Positions 42,559 through 52,371 are shown, counted from the stretch's first letter. The stretch is 64,000 nt of DNA from Lacicoccus halitifaciens (GCF_040544485.1 NZ_JBDZDV010000002.1:124001-188000), one strand, 5' to 3'. The notes: generated by a model from the letters alone, not told the origin. Made by a program: numbers and translations.

Positions 42559-43392
42559 TCATTTAACCACCTTTAATGTAATATCCAGCGCTTCCTGATG
42601 ATGGAAAAGCGCGCCGACCGATATGTAGTCCACACCGGTTTCCGCATATTCTTCGACCGTGGCCAGGTTGATGCCGCCGGAGGCTTCCGTTTGAATATGT
42701 GCCGGCACCAGATGGATGTGTTCCCTGATCCATCCGGGCGCGCAATTATCGAACATGACGATGTCGACCTCATTGTCCACGGCTTCCTTCAGCATTTCCA
42801 CGTTCTCGATTTCCACTTCGACCTTGTCCATCGGCCCGGTCAGCCTCCTCGCCCGGTCGACTGCTGCGGTCACCGAACCCATGAAATCGATATGATTGTC
42901 TTTCAACATCAGTCCATCGTTCAATGTCCGGCGATGATTCCGGCCGCCCCCGGCGATGACCGCATACTTTTCGAACATGCCAAGGCCCGGTGTCGTTTTT
43001 CTCGTATCAACGATTTCAGCCCCTGTGCCGGCAGCCTTCTCCACATACTCACGCGTCTGCGTCGTTATTCCCGACATTCTCTGGACGAGGTTTAGCACCG
43101 TCCTTTCCATCGTCAGGATTGCCCGGACGCTGCCGCTGATCCTGGCGATGGTATCCCCTTCACTGACTGCCCCGCCATCTTCCAGCAGCACTTCGACTTC
43201 CATATCCGGATCGATCATCCTGAACCCTTCTTCTATGATTACGCTCCCCGAAAAGTAGCCACTTTCCTTGGCTTTCATTTCCGCACGACCGGTCAGATCC
43301 GTGTCAAAAATCTGTGTGGAAATATCACCATGATGATTATCTTCAATGTAGAATTGTTTGAGCTTTTCCCTGACGTTCAATATATTGAGCAT
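42559..43392 (-). CDS. nadC: nicotinate-nucleotide pyrophosphorylase (carboxylating)
   Basis: Quinolinate phosphoribosyltransferase, 277 aa: makes nicotinate mononucleotide from quinolinate and PRPP. Signature DTRKTTPGLGMFEKYAVIAGGGRNHR is conserved in blocks of family-typical spacing, with LKDNH and KVEVEIEN. Overlaps the 3' end of nadB by 50 bp and abuts nadA, so the three genes are one transcript. Confidence 0.96.
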   Translation of the reverse strand: MLNILNVREKLKQFYIEDNHHGDISTQIFDTDLTGRAEMKAKESGYFSGSVIIEEGFRMIDPDMEVEVLLEDGGAVSEGDTIARISGSVRAILTMERTVLNLVQRMSGITTQTREYVEKAAGTGAEIVDTRKTTPGLGMFEKYAVIAGGGRNHRRTLNDGLMLKDNHIDFMGSVTAAVDRARRLTGPMDKVEVEIENVEMLKEAVDNEVDIVMFDNCAPGWIREHIHLVPAHIQTEASGGINLATVEEYAETGVDYISVGALFHHQEALDITLKVVK

Positions 43393-44908
43393 CCATTTTT
43401 CCCTCCTTCATACTCACGACCGTGTCCATTGGCGGACCGGGGGCGGCGTCCGGGAAGTCTGTTCTGCGGTGGCCGCCCCTCGTCTCTTCACGAAGCAGAG
43501 CAGATTTCACCACGGCTTCGATCGTCTTCATTTCAGCATGGACTTGAAAATTTTGATTCGTTGCGGTGCCTGTTCCCGCCGTATGATGTGCCTCTTCAAT
43601 TAAATGGAGAAGTGTCTCAAGCTGACCGCCATTTCTGATGATTCCTGCTGCACTCATCGCCCGCTCCTTGATTTCATTGAACATGGATACATCATATACC
43701 GGCACTTTGACCTCGCCTGTAAAGATCTTGTTTTTTGGTCTGTGCATTGTCTTGTTGATCTTTTCGGCCGCCTTCCTGCCCATCACGAGCGCCTCCAGCA
43801 ATGCATTGCTGGCCAGGCGGTTCGCACCATGAAAATGTGTGTTCGCCGTTTCCCCGATGACGTATAAGTTCGGAACCGCTGTGCTGCCGTCGATGCCGGC
43901 CACCGCTCCGCCCATCGTGAAATGTGCACCCGTAGCCACGGGGATCCGTCCCTTTTTCAAGTCCGCTTTGAAATGCTTTTTGACATTTTCATGGATTACC
44001 GGGAAATTTCCCGGGAAATCCTTCACACCGCCGATATCCAGATATATCTGTTCACCTTTTAATGCCCGCTTATGAATTTCATAACTCGTTACATGTCTCG
44101 GGGCCAGGTCTTCAAGTGGATGCACATCCTTCATGATCCGTCTGCCGTATCCATCTCTCAGCACGCCACCCGCACCCCTCACCGCTTCAGAGACCAATCC
44201 ATACGTCTGTCCGGCCGTGCCGAGCAATGTCGGATGAAACTGGACCATTTCCATCTGCCGGAGTGAGATTCCAGCGTCAAAAGCGAGTATATGACCACTG
44301 CCCATCCGGGGTGACGCACCGGAGTTTACAGTGTAAAGTCCGCTGAACCCACCGGTCGCAAGGATGACCACATCACAAAAATGCTGGTGCTGCACATCTT
44401 CACTGTCCACAGTCACCACCCCGGCAGCCCCATCCTCACCGGTGATTACTTTGATCACCGTCTCACTTGTATGTATTTCCATCCTGACCCGGTCTATTCC
44501 TTTCGCGAGAAAGCGGCACAGATGTTCACCCGAACGGTCCCCGCCTGCATGGAGGATCCTCGGCGAGTGATGTCCGCCTTCCAAAGCAAAATCCAACCCG
44601 CCGGAGTCATCCTCATCAAACGCCATTCCCCCGGCAATCATTTCTTCTATCAGCGGATGGCCTGCCCGGATCATTTCACCGATCACTTCTTCTGAACCCA
44701 GTCCATCACCCGCTGTATATGTGTCTTCAACATGCCCCGCCCCGCCGTCGCCCTCCCTGCCCGAGTGGCAGATGCCGCCCTGGGCCAGGTGGCTGTTATT
44801 CTCTTCCATCCGGTCTTTTGTGAATAAAACCACTTCTGCTTCCCCATCCAGATGACGGATGCAGCTGAGCGCGGCAAGACCGGCACCGACAATGATTATC
44901 TTTTTCAT
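43343..44908 (-). CDS. nadB: L-aspartate oxidase NadB
   Basis: FAD enzyme oxidising aspartate to iminoaspartate. 521 aa. N-terminal FAD motif VGAGLAALSC, SHLAQGGI, HFTMGGAVAGID with the active-site His, and LYVIGETANTHFHGANRLASNALLE are present in blocks. First gene of nadB-nadC-nadA; an array of three 9-bp repeats (44908-44940) lies immediately upstream, the likely NiaR operator. AAAGGTG precedes the ATG. Confidence 0.96.
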   Translation of the reverse strand: MKKIIIVGAGLAALSCIRHLDGEAEVVLFTKDRMEENNSHLAQGGICHSGREGDGGAGHVEDTYTAGDGLGSEEVIGEMIRAGHPLIEEMIAGGMAFDEDDSGGLDFALEGGHHSPRILHAGGDRSGEHLCRFLAKGIDRVRMEIHTSETVIKVITGEDGAAGVVTVDSEDVQHQHFCDVVILATGGFSGLYTVNSGASPRMGSGHILAFDAGISLRQMEMVQFHPTLLGTAGQTYGLVSEAVRGAGGVLRDGYGRRIMKDVHPLEDLAPRHVTSYEIHKRALKGEQIYLDIGGVKDFPGNFPVIHENVKKHFKADLKKGRIPVATGAHFTMGGAVAGIDGSTAVPNLYVIGETANTHFHGANRLASNALLEALVMGRKAAEKINKTMHRPKNKIFTGEVKVPVYDVSMFNEIKERAMSAAGIIRNGGQLETLLHLIEEAHHTAGTGTATNQNFQVHAEMKTIEAVVKSALLREETRGGHRRTDFPDAAPGPPMDTVVSMKEGKMDAQYIERQGKAQTILH

Positions 44909-44940
44909 AGTTTACACCTTTATTTACAGTATAGTTTACA
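44908..44940. promoter_or_regulatory. triple 9-mer repeat, candidate NiaR operator
   Basis: TAGTTTACA, TTATTTACA and TAGTTTACA occur at a 12-bp period with three-base spacers between the divergent nadB and nifS genes. A repressor bound here would cover both promoters, which fits the niaR gene in the nifS operon. Confidence 0.5.
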
Positions 44941-44988
44941 TTAATATAGACATTAAAGGAAAAACAAAAATAAATCAAGGAGATTCAT

Positions 44989-46071
44989 ATGATATATTTC
45001 GATAATGCTTCAACCACCCGGGCGTCAAAAGCAGTTTTAAAAAATTATTTGGAAATATCCGAAAAGATGTATTTCAACAGTGAAAGCATCCACGGTGGCG
45101 GCCTCGATACAGCGTTCATACTGGACAATGTCCGCAATTATATCCGTGAATATTTCAATACTGATAAGCATGTCATCTTCACACGGAGTGGTTCACATTC
45201 AAACGATATCGCGCTTCAATTGCTGCTTAAAGACAAAAAAGCAAATAAAATATTGGTGTCGCCCTATGAGCATATGTCCATTTCAGCGAGCCTCCATCAC
45301 TACAGCCCCCTTTACGATATTGTTCATATGCCGACGACACATGACGGTGAAATTGATATTGAAACACTCAAAGACATGATGGCAGATACACAATGCATCA
45401 TTTCCGCCCATGTCCACTCTGAGACCGGCTACAGGCTGCCGGTTGAAAGGATTGCCGAACTCGCCGCTTCGCACCGGGTTCCTTATCACATTGACGGCGT
45501 GCAGGGCATGTACGATAAACTGGAGCTCGATGTCCTGTGCACCTCACACAGCTTTTCGGCACATAAAATTCATGGTGTCAAAGGGGTGGGCGTGCTGATG
45601 GTGGATTATGAACACCTCACACCGCTCAACCCCCATTTCCACCATGAATACGGCACACAGAACGGCACCTTGGACGTAGCGGGTATTGCGACGATCATCC
45701 AGGCCCTTGAAGAAATCGGCGACCCCCGCCCCATTAAAGAAATGAGGGACCAGTTGAACACGTCTCTCTCTGCCTTGGGTCTCAGAGCGCTGGATCTGAA
45801 TCATCATGCGGATCACATCTCGAGTTTCATCGTGCCGGGTATGGAGGGCCAGTACCTGATGCAGAGCCTCTCCAGCAGGAACATTTATATCTCGACAGGC
45901 AGCGCATGCGGCCACGGTGTACTTGTCAGCCGCGGCCTCGGGAAACTGATCGCTGAAAGATATGGTGCATCGGCGGATCAGTATATACGTATTTCATTAT
46001 CACGGTATAATAATATGGAGGAAGTTCGGCAACTGACCGGATATGTAGAAAAAATCGTCAGGGAGGAATGA
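44989..46071 (+). CDS. nifS: NifS/IscS-like cysteine desulfurase for NAD synthesis
   Basis: Pyridoxal phosphate enzyme of 360 aa that takes sulfur from cysteine for Fe-S assembly, here most likely for NadA. N-terminal YFDNASTTRAS; the PLP lysine lies in SFSAHKIHGVKGVG (about 205), and the catalytic Cys in STGSACGHG (about 310). Divergent from nadB and followed by niaR with the stop/start overlap ATGA, as in Bacillus nifS-nadBCA plus niaR (yrxA). Confidence 0.93.
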   Translation: MIYFDNASTTRASKAVLKNYLEISEKMYFNSESIHGGGLDTAFILDNVRNYIREYFNTDKHVIFTRSGSHSNDIALQLLLKDKKANKILVSPYEHMSISASLHHYSPLYDIVHMPTTHDGEIDIETLKDMMADTQCIISAHVHSETGYRLPVERIAELAASHRVPYHIDGVQGMYDKLELDVLCTSHSFSAHKIHGVKGVGVLMVDYEHLTPLNPHFHHEYGTQNGTLDVAGIATIIQALEEIGDPRPIKEMRDQLNTSLSALGLRALDLNHHADHISSFIVPGMEGQYLMQSLSSRNIYISTGSACGHGVLVSRGLGKLIAERYGASADQYIRISLSRYNNMEEVRQLTGYVEKIVREE

Positions 46072-46073
46072 GC

Positions 46074-46595
46074 ATGAGTAAGGCAGAACGGCGCCGCCGG
46101 AGTATACTCGAAGATCTGATGCGGACGGATGCTGCCGTCAGCGGTGCATCACTCGCAAAAAAGTATGATGTATCACGGCAGATCATCGTCAGGGACATCT
46201 CCATTTTGAAGTCGCAGAAGCATGAAGTGGTCTCCACCAGCAAGGGATACGTATACCAGCCGGCGGGTGAAAAAGGAAGGCCGGTCAAGAGGGTCATCGC
46301 CTGCCGGCACAAGTTCAGTGAGATGGAAGACGAACTGTCACTGATCCTGGATAACGGCGCGATGATCGATGACGTGAGCATCGACCATCCCGTCTACGGT
46401 GAACTCGTCGGGGAGCTGATGATTGAAGATGCCGGAGAGCTGCAATCTTTTCTGAAATTGATGGACAGCAATAAGAGCAGGATGCTCGCAGATTTGACGG
46501 ATAATGTGCATCTGCACACGATTTCCGCCCATACCGAAAAGATTTTGGATAACGCAGTGGATGATTTGAGACGACATGGATTTTTGTTGGAATGA
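46074..46595 (+). CDS. niaR: NiaR-type nicotinate-responsive repressor of NAD synthesis
   Basis: 173 aa: N-terminal helix-turn-helix of the HTH_11 type (GASLAKKYDVSRQIIVRDI) and the C-terminal 3H domain whose three conserved histidines bind metal (VIACRHKF, SIDHPVYG, VHLHTISAHTEK). Binds nicotinate and represses nad genes. GGAGG lies seven bases before ATG 46074; the ATG at 46068, overlapping the nifS stop, is too close. Cotranscribed with nifS. Confidence 0.92.
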   Translation: MSKAERRRRSILEDLMRTDAAVSGASLAKKYDVSRQIIVRDISILKSQKHEVVSTSKGYVYQPAGEKGRPVKRVIACRHKFSEMEDELSLILDNGAMIDDVSIDHPVYGELVGELMIEDAGELQSFLKLMDSNKSRMLADLTDNVHLHTISAHTEKILDNAVDDLRRHGFLLE

Positions 46596-46682
46596 TGTGG
46601 ACAATAGGGTGAAAAACCAGGCCCGGCAGATGCCAGTGATGAATAAAATAGCAATAATTTTCATAAAAATAAGTGTTAATAT

Positions 46683-46711
46683 TTCAATCCTTTGAATATT
46701 ACATTTATAAT
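46683..46711 (+). promoter_or_regulatory. SigA promoter of the aldo/keto reductase gene
   Basis: TTCAAT, 17 bases, TATAAT, 34 bp before the TTG start at 46746. Confidence 0.6.
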
Positions 46712-46745
46712 GAATGTAAGTCTGATTTCAGAAAGGGGTATTCAT

Positions 46746-47684
46746 TTGGCACAACTTGCAGGACTTGGGAAGTCAGGTATTTACGTTCACCCTATCGCAC
46801 TCGGGACAAACTTTGTAGGTGGACACAACTTGTATAAGAACGTGGATGAAGAAGCGGGCAAGCAGACGGTGCGCGATGCACTTGATAACGGCGTGACAAT
46901 GCTTGATACGGCGCAGTCGTACGGGCCCCACCGCTCGGAGGAGCTGGTCGGTGAAGTATTGAAGGAGTATCAGAGGGACAAGGTCGTCGTGGCGACGAAA
47001 GCCGAACGCCGTGATGATGGGAACGGCGGGAAGGTCATCGACAACAGTCCGGAGTTCCTGAAGCAGAAAGTGGATGAGTCGCTCCAGCGCATGCAGCTCG
47101 ATTATATCGACCTGTTCTACATCCACCATCCTGATCCGGAGGAGAAGACGCCTTTTGATGAAGCGGTCGGTGCATTGAAGGAAGCGAAGGATGCGGGTAA
47201 GATCCGTGCCATCGGGGTGTCCAATTTCACACTTGAACAGCTGAAGCAGGCGAATAAGGATGGCCATGTCGACGTCATCCAGAATGAGTACAATTTACTT
47301 AACCGCGAAGCCGAGAACGGCATGTTCGAATACTGCAAGGAAAATCACATCACCTTCATCCCGTTCTATCCGCTGGCGGCCGGGCTGCTTGCAGGTAAGT
47401 ATGATGCAGACTCCAAGTTTGATGATCTGCGTTCAAAGCTGCCCTTCTACCAGGAAGATCAGTTCAGGGAGAACCTCGAGAAGGTGGAACAGCTGAAAGA
47501 AGTTGCGGCAAAGTATGAGGAAGACGTGGCCCAGATTGTACTTGCGTTCTATCTGACACGCCCGTCCGTCGGCGTCATCATCCCGGGGGCCAAAAGAGGC
47601 GCCCAGATCAAGGAGAACATGCGGGCTGCTGACATTGAACTGAAGGATGAGGATATTCAGAGGATCGATGAAATTTTCAGCTGA
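46746..47684 (+). CDS. aldo/keto reductase
   Basis: 312 aa with a TTG start at 46746 (AAAGGGG six bases upstream). NADPH-dependent (alpha/beta)8-barrel oxidoreductase: the catalytic tetrad is readable as Asp in MLDTAQSYGPH with its Tyr, Lys in VATKAE and His in YIHHPD. The C-terminal nucleotide-binding motif IPGAKRGAQIKEN is present. Substrate unknown; relatives reduce sugars and aldehydes and act in stress. Followed by a hairpin terminator. Confidence 0.93.
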   Translation: MAQLAGLGKSGIYVHPIALGTNFVGGHNLYKNVDEEAGKQTVRDALDNGVTMLDTAQSYGPHRSEELVGEVLKEYQRDKVVVATKAERRDDGNGGKVIDNSPEFLKQKVDESLQRMQLDYIDLFYIHHPDPEEKTPFDEAVGALKEAKDAGKIRAIGVSNFTLEQLKQANKDGHVDVIQNEYNLLNREAENGMFEYCKENHITFIPFYPLAAGLLAGKYDADSKFDDLRSKLPFYQEDQFRENLEKVEQLKEVAAKYEEDVAQIVLAFYLTRPSVGVIIPGAKRGAQIKENMRAADIELKDEDIQRIDEIFS

Positions 47685-47698
47685 TATATAAAACAAAT

Positions 47699-47734
47699 GG
47701 GAATGGACCGGACACCGGCGCCATTCCCGTTTTG
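47699..47734 (+). terminator. terminator after the aldo/keto reductase
   Basis: TGGGAATGG / CCATTCCCG with an inner CCGG-rich hairpin, followed by TTTT. Confidence 0.7.
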
Positions 47735-47823
47735 CGTTCATCTCCAATATTTCTGCCATTATCCTTGAAATTATCTAAACTCTCCCAATCTTTACAATGT
47801 TCGACCGTTATATTATCATTCTC

Positions 47824-47836
47824 GTATACAGTATAC
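47824..47836. promoter_or_regulatory. GTATAC-A-GTATAC candidate GntR operator
   Basis: Two GTATAC palindromes separated by one base, directly before the ribosome site of the aminotransferase gene. FCD-type GntR regulators, one of which is encoded in this operon at 49026, favour GTATAC-like half sites. Confidence 0.45.
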
Positions 47837-47854
47837 AAAAGGTGGTCGAACATT

Positions 47855-49006
47855 TTGGATAATATAAATCAAAGAGTGACGGCGCTCGAAATCCCCGGCA
47901 CACGTCAATTCTCGAACAGGGTTTCCGCATTCAGGGACGGCATCAACTTCACCATCGGGGAGCCGGATCTCCCGACGCCCTATACCGTAAAGCAGGCAGC
48001 CATCAAGGCGATTGAAAACAACCGGACCGGTTATTCACATAATGCGGGTCTGTTTGAATTAAGGGAGAGCATATCAAACTTCTTCAAGGATGTCTATGGC
48101 GTCAAATATGACCCCGAGGATGAAGTCGTCGTGACGACGGGTGCAAGTGAAGGGATCAGATCCGTTTTCGAAACCATCCTGAACGAAGGCGATGAAGTCA
48201 TCATCCCTGCACCGTGCTACTCGGCCTACGAACCGCTCGTCGACCTGCTCGGGGCAAGCGTGAAATATATGGATACGTCGGATACTGACTTCGTGCCGGA
48301 CCCGGCACAGCTGAGAAGCATGATGACCGATAAGACGAAGGCCGTCCTCCTCAACTTCCCGTCCAACCCGACGGGCAAAGTGTTATCCGAAGAAGAGATG
48401 GCACCGCTCGTCGAGGAGCTTGCAGGCCATGACATCTTCGTCATCGCGGACGAGATCTACAGTGAGATCACTTACGATGCGAAGCATACTTCATTTTCGG
48501 AGTATCCGGAGCTCCGTGACAAGCTGTTCCTCATCCATGGACTCTCTAAATCACATTCGATGACGGGATGGCGGCTCGGCTACGTCCTCGGGCCCGCCGC
48601 TTTGATGCCGTATGTTTTGAAAGTGCATCTGTACGATACGATCTGCGCTTCGCTGCCGAGCCAATATGCAGCTATCGAGGCGCTGGACAACAGCCGCCAC
48701 AGCCCGCATGAAATGGCCGCCGTCTACCGGGAAAGGCGTGATATGATCATCGAAAGGCTGACGGCCCTCGGCTTTGAAACGAAAGTGCCGCAGGGTGCGT
48801 TCTACGTCTTCCCTTCGATAGAGAAGTTCAACATGACTTCGTTTGATTTTGCGGATCAACTGCTTGAGAAGGAACACGTTGCGGTCGTTCCCGGCAGCGG
48901 CTTCACGGAGTTCGGGGAAGGTTTCATCCGGATCTCCTATGCCACTTCAATCGAGAACATCAACGAAGGGCTGAAGCGCATCGAGAGGTTTATCAACGCA
49001 CTTTAA
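47855..49006 (+). CDS. class I/II aminotransferase (PatA-like)
   Basis: 383 aa with a TTG start (AAAGGTGG nine bases upstream). Fold-type I PLP enzyme: GFTIGEPDLPTP, VTTGASEGI, ADEIYSEITY, and the PLP lysine in GLSKSHSMTGWRLGY (about 230). Closest in pattern to B. subtilis PatA (N-acetyl-L,L-diaminopimelate aminotransferase) and other branched-substrate aminotransferases. Heads an operon with gntR, an M20 hydrolase and a TRAP transporter, suggesting catabolism of an imported amino acid derivative rather than lysine synthesis. Substrate not determined. Confidence 0.9.
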   Translation: MDNINQRVTALEIPGTRQFSNRVSAFRDGINFTIGEPDLPTPYTVKQAAIKAIENNRTGYSHNAGLFELRESISNFFKDVYGVKYDPEDEVVVTTGASEGIRSVFETILNEGDEVIIPAPCYSAYEPLVDLLGASVKYMDTSDTDFVPDPAQLRSMMTDKTKAVLLNFPSNPTGKVLSEEEMAPLVEELAGHDIFVIADEIYSEITYDAKHTSFSEYPELRDKLFLIHGLSKSHSMTGWRLGYVLGPAALMPYVLKVHLYDTICASLPSQYAAIEALDNSRHSPHEMAAVYRERRDMIIERLTALGFETKVPQGAFYVFPSIEKFNMTSFDFADQLLEKEHVAVVPGSGFTEFGEGFIRISYATSIENINEGLKRIERFINAL

Positions 49007-49025
49007 TGAATCTGGAGGCGAAGTC

Positions 49026-49709
49026 ATGAAAACTGTAAAGACGAAAGTCTCTCTGGCCGAACAGGCATTCAATATATTGAAAGAAGAGATTGCGACAGGC
49101 CGGCTGCAGGTCGGCGATCCGCTTCCGGAGGAGAAGATATCGGCCCAGCTCGGCATCAGCCGGACACCGCTCCGGGATGCACTGAAAAAACTGGAGAATG
49201 AAGGCCTGGTCACTGTGAGTGCGGGCAAGCCGGCGACGGTCGCCGGCTTTTCAAAGGCGGACTCCCTCGACCATATCGATATGCGCCGTATTCTTGAAGT
49301 CAAAAATCTCGAGCGGATCATCGAAAAACTCGATGATGAAACCATGGAGAAGCTCAGAGACAACTTAAGACATCAGCAGGAGGCGATGGATCACGGGGAT
49401 CATCAGCTTTATCTGGAGCTCGACAGCACGTTTCATATACTGCTCACCGAAGCGAACCCCAATCATTTATTTTATGAAATGGTGCGCAGGCTCGGCACGG
49501 GCGTATCGAGGGCGTTTTTGACGCTCTCCAATACGATTGAACCGAGCCTGGAAAGCGCCTTTGCCGAACATCGGGCGATTTTAAGCGCTTTGGAGGCCCG
49601 GGACCTGCCTTCGGCCAAAGAAGCGATGACCCGGCACCTGGACAACGTCGAAGCACGTTTCCTTAAATTTTATGACGACAAGAGGGATGACGATGACAGC
49701 TTCAAATGA
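49026..49709 (+). CDS. GntR-family transcriptional regulator with FCD domain
   Basis: 227 aa. Winged helix at residues 10-75 (EQAFNILKEEIATGRLQ, GISRTPLRDALKKLE) and an all-helical FCD ligand domain (residues 80-215) with the metal-binding pattern LDSTFH and FAEHRAIL typical of carboxylic-acid sensors. Nineteen bases after the aminotransferase stop; it ends overlapping the M20 gene. Probably represses this operon through the GTATAC site at 47824. Confidence 0.9.
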   Translation: MKTVKTKVSLAEQAFNILKEEIATGRLQVGDPLPEEKISAQLGISRTPLRDALKKLENEGLVTVSAGKPATVAGFSKADSLDHIDMRRILEVKNLERIIEKLDDETMEKLRDNLRHQQEAMDHGDHQLYLELDSTFHILLTEANPNHLFYEMVRRLGTGVSRAFLTLSNTIEPSLESAFAEHRAILSALEARDLPSAKEAMTRHLDNVEARFLKFYDDKRDDDDSFK

Positions 49710-51303
49710 ACAATGGCAGACGCCTGAACAATTATATACACTGCTCGGCCGATTGGTCAGTTTCGACAGCAGGTCCGGCACCGAGGGGGAGATCGGCTTC
49801 CCCCATTTCGTGAAGGAGAAACTGTCCTCCCTACCCTATTTCAAACAGAATGGGCACCGCCTGCGACTGGTTGATGCCGGGGCCGGGCGGAACGCCCTTG
49901 TCGCCCATTACAGTCCGGGTGATGTGAAAGACACCATCATCCTGATCAGCCATTTTGATGTCGTACATACCAAGGAATTCGGCGATCTTGAAGATACCGC
50001 CTTTGACATCGAGGCATTGACGGAAGCGTTCAAGGAGAGGAAGGACAGTTTCAATGCGGCAGTCCAAAAAGACATCGAGTCGGGTGAATACATATTCGGC
50101 CGCGGTACGATGGATATGAAGATGGGTCTTGTTCTGCATATGAGCTTACTGGAACTCGCAAGCGAAGAGGAATGGCCGCTGAACCTGATACTTGTCACCA
50201 CCCCCGATGAGGAAGTGAACTCGGACGGGATGCGTGCGGCTGTGAAATACTTATCCGAATTGAAAGATTATGAAGAACTGGATTTAAAACTGGTGCTGAA
50301 CGCAGAAGCATCATTCAGCAGGCATACCGGGGACACCAATTACTACATCTACTCGGGCAGCATCGGCAAGATCATGCCGTCTGCCTTATTTTACGGGGTC
50401 GGCACACATGCGGGCGAACCGCTGCACGGCATCACGAGCCATTTCATGAGCGCTTATTTGACGAAGGAGATGGAGTTCAACCCCGCTTTCCATGAAGAGA
50501 AGTACGGCGAGGCCACGCCCCCGCCCGTCTGCCTGCAGCAGAACGACTTGAAGGAAGATTATTCCACCCAGACCTCCCACCATTCCTATGCGTTATACAA
50601 CGTCTTCACCCTGGAGCACAGTCCGAGCGAAGTGATGGAAATTTACCAGGGTGTTGCAGAACAGGCGATGGCGCAGTGCTATGCGGATTACACCGCCCGC
50701 TGCAGACAGCTTGATGCAGAGCCGCTTCCCCGCATCAATACGTTGACCTTCCATGAACTCAGAGAGCATGTCATCTCAAAATCCGGGCAGGAACAGTATG
50801 ACCTGATCACCCGCAGTATATTCAATGATGAGACACTCAACATCCGTGAAAAAGCGGTCGAAGTCGTCGACCGGCTGATGGGTTATGCGAAAGAGCTGGT
50901 GCCGGCAACTGTGCTGTTCCTCGCCCCTTCCTACTACCCTGCCGTCAATGCTTCGGACGACCCGGCATTGCAAGGGAAAATAAAGGACATACAGGAGATT
51001 TTCGCGTCCAGGCACGGTGTGGATGCGAAGCAGATACACTATTTCAACGGCATCTCGGATTTGAGTTATGTCAATTACACCGGAAGTGACGCAGGATGGA
51101 TGTCGTTCAAAGAGAACTTGCCCGTCTGGGGTGAACCTTATACGATTCCATTCAAGGCGATGCAGAATCTGCAGGCACCCGTCCTGAATGTCGGGCCCTA
51201 CGGCAAGGATGCCCACAAGATGACGGAGCGGCTGCATAAGGACAGTGCATTCATCCACACCCCGGATGTTTTGAGGGAACTGGTCAAAAGTTATATACAT
51301 TGA
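49693..51303 (+). CDS. M20 family metallopeptidase, RocB-like
   Basis: 536 aa from ATG 49693 (AAGAGGG six bases upstream), long for M20 and matching the RocB subfamily. Di-zinc peptidase signatures: SHFDVVHT, GRGTMDMKMGL (bridging Asp) and TPDEEVNSDGM with the catalytic Glu. It probably deacylates or hydrolyses an N-substituted amino acid imported by the TRAP system downstream. RocB itself has no firmly established reaction, so the substrate is open. Confidence 0.87.
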   Translation: MTASNEQWQTPEQLYTLLGRLVSFDSRSGTEGEIGFPHFVKEKLSSLPYFKQNGHRLRLVDAGAGRNALVAHYSPGDVKDTIILISHFDVVHTKEFGDLEDTAFDIEALTEAFKERKDSFNAAVQKDIESGEYIFGRGTMDMKMGLVLHMSLLELASEEEWPLNLILVTTPDEEVNSDGMRAAVKYLSELKDYEELDLKLVLNAEASFSRHTGDTNYYIYSGSIGKIMPSALFYGVGTHAGEPLHGITSHFMSAYLTKEMEFNPAFHEEKYGEATPPPVCLQQNDLKEDYSTQTSHHSYALYNVFTLEHSPSEVMEIYQGVAEQAMAQCYADYTARCRQLDAEPLPRINTLTFHELREHVISKSGQEQYDLITRSIFNDETLNIREKAVEVVDRLMGYAKELVPATVLFLAPSYYPAVNASDDPALQGKIKDIQEIFASRHGVDAKQIHYFNGISDLSYVNYTGSDAGWMSFKENLPVWGEPYTIPFKAMQNLQAPVLNVGPYGKDAHKMTERLHKDSAFIHTPDVLRELVKSYIH

Positions 51304-51332
51304 GCACCGACAGAAAAAGGGAGGTTTTTTAT

Positions 51333-52343
51333 ATGAGGAATTTGAGCTTCATCATGCTGATCGCTGTATTGGTGTTATCCGCCTGCGGCAGGCCCAATAT
51401 AGACGAACAGACCGGTCAGACGACGATCCGCATCGCACACCTGGTCAATCCGACCCAGTCTTCCCATATCCTGCTGGAAGCATTTCAGGAACAGGTCGAG
51501 GAGGAATCCGGCGGGGAGCTGCGGGTCGAGATTTATCCGGCGGGGTCTTTATTTCCTTCCGACAGGGAAGCGATAGAAGCGGTACAGCTCGGCAACGTCG
51601 AGATGACCGTCCCGGCACTCGCCAGCCTTTCAGGCTTCCATCAGGACTTCATGATCCTGGACCTGCCGTACCTGTTCGAAGATGAGGAACAGGCCTATTC
51701 CGTCCTGGATGGTCCGTTCGGACAGGATCTGCTCGACAGCCTGGAGGCGGTCAACATCAAAGGCCTGGTCTACGGCGAGAATGGATTCCGCCACATCACC
51801 AACAACGTCCGTCCGGTCTACACGCCGGAGGATATCGAGGGCCAGAAGCTGAGGACACTTGAGAGTCCGGTACATACAGACTTCTTCAACGCCTTCGGTG
51901 CGAACGCCTCACCGTTCGCTTTCGGCGAGATGTACTCCTCCCTCCAGCAGGGCTCCTACGATGCCATGGAGGCGCCGATCGCTCTGATGTACACGAGCAG
52001 GCTTTTCGAAGTTCAGGAATATATGTCATTCACTTCACATGTCTACATGCCGATCGCCTTGCTGATGAACGACGATTTCTTCCAATCACTTGAAGAAGAA
52101 CATCAGGGAATCCTTATGGACGCCGCTGAAATGTTCAGGGAGGAACAGCGGATCCTCGAACAGGAACAGAGCGTCGAGTACCTTGAGGAAATGAAGGAAG
52201 CCGGCCTCCAGGTCAACGATTTGACAGATGAAGAAAAACAGGCATTCAGGGACAGGGCGGAACCTGTCTATGAGAAATACCGGGACATCCTCGGCCCTGA
52301 ACTGTTTGAAGATTTGGAAGCAGCAATTGAGGAAGCAGAGTGA
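51333..52343 (+). CDS. dctP: TRAP transporter substrate-binding lipoprotein DctP
   Basis: 336 aa from ATG 51333 (AGGGAGG eight bases before). Lipobox VLSAC with Cys about 20 makes it an extracellular lipoprotein, the Gram-positive form of the usual periplasmic protein. The DctP fold is shown by AHLVNPTQSSHILLEAF, GNVEMTVPALASLSGF and the selectivity region QKLRTLESPVHTDFF with the Arg that binds a ligand carboxylate. Operates with DctQ and DctM. Confidence 0.92.
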   Translation: MRNLSFIMLIAVLVLSACGRPNIDEQTGQTTIRIAHLVNPTQSSHILLEAFQEQVEEESGGELRVEIYPAGSLFPSDREAIEAVQLGNVEMTVPALASLSGFHQDFMILDLPYLFEDEEQAYSVLDGPFGQDLLDSLEAVNIKGLVYGENGFRHITNNVRPVYTPEDIEGQKLRTLESPVHTDFFNAFGANASPFAFGEMYSSLQQGSYDAMEAPIALMYTSRLFEVQEYMSFTSHVYMPIALLMNDDFFQSLEEEHQGILMDAAEMFREEQRILEQEQSVEYLEEMKEAGLQVNDLTDEEKQAFRDRAEPVYEKYRDILGPELFEDLEAAIEEAE

Positions 52344-52371
52344 ATCTGTCATTAAATGAGGGGGTCTGAAT

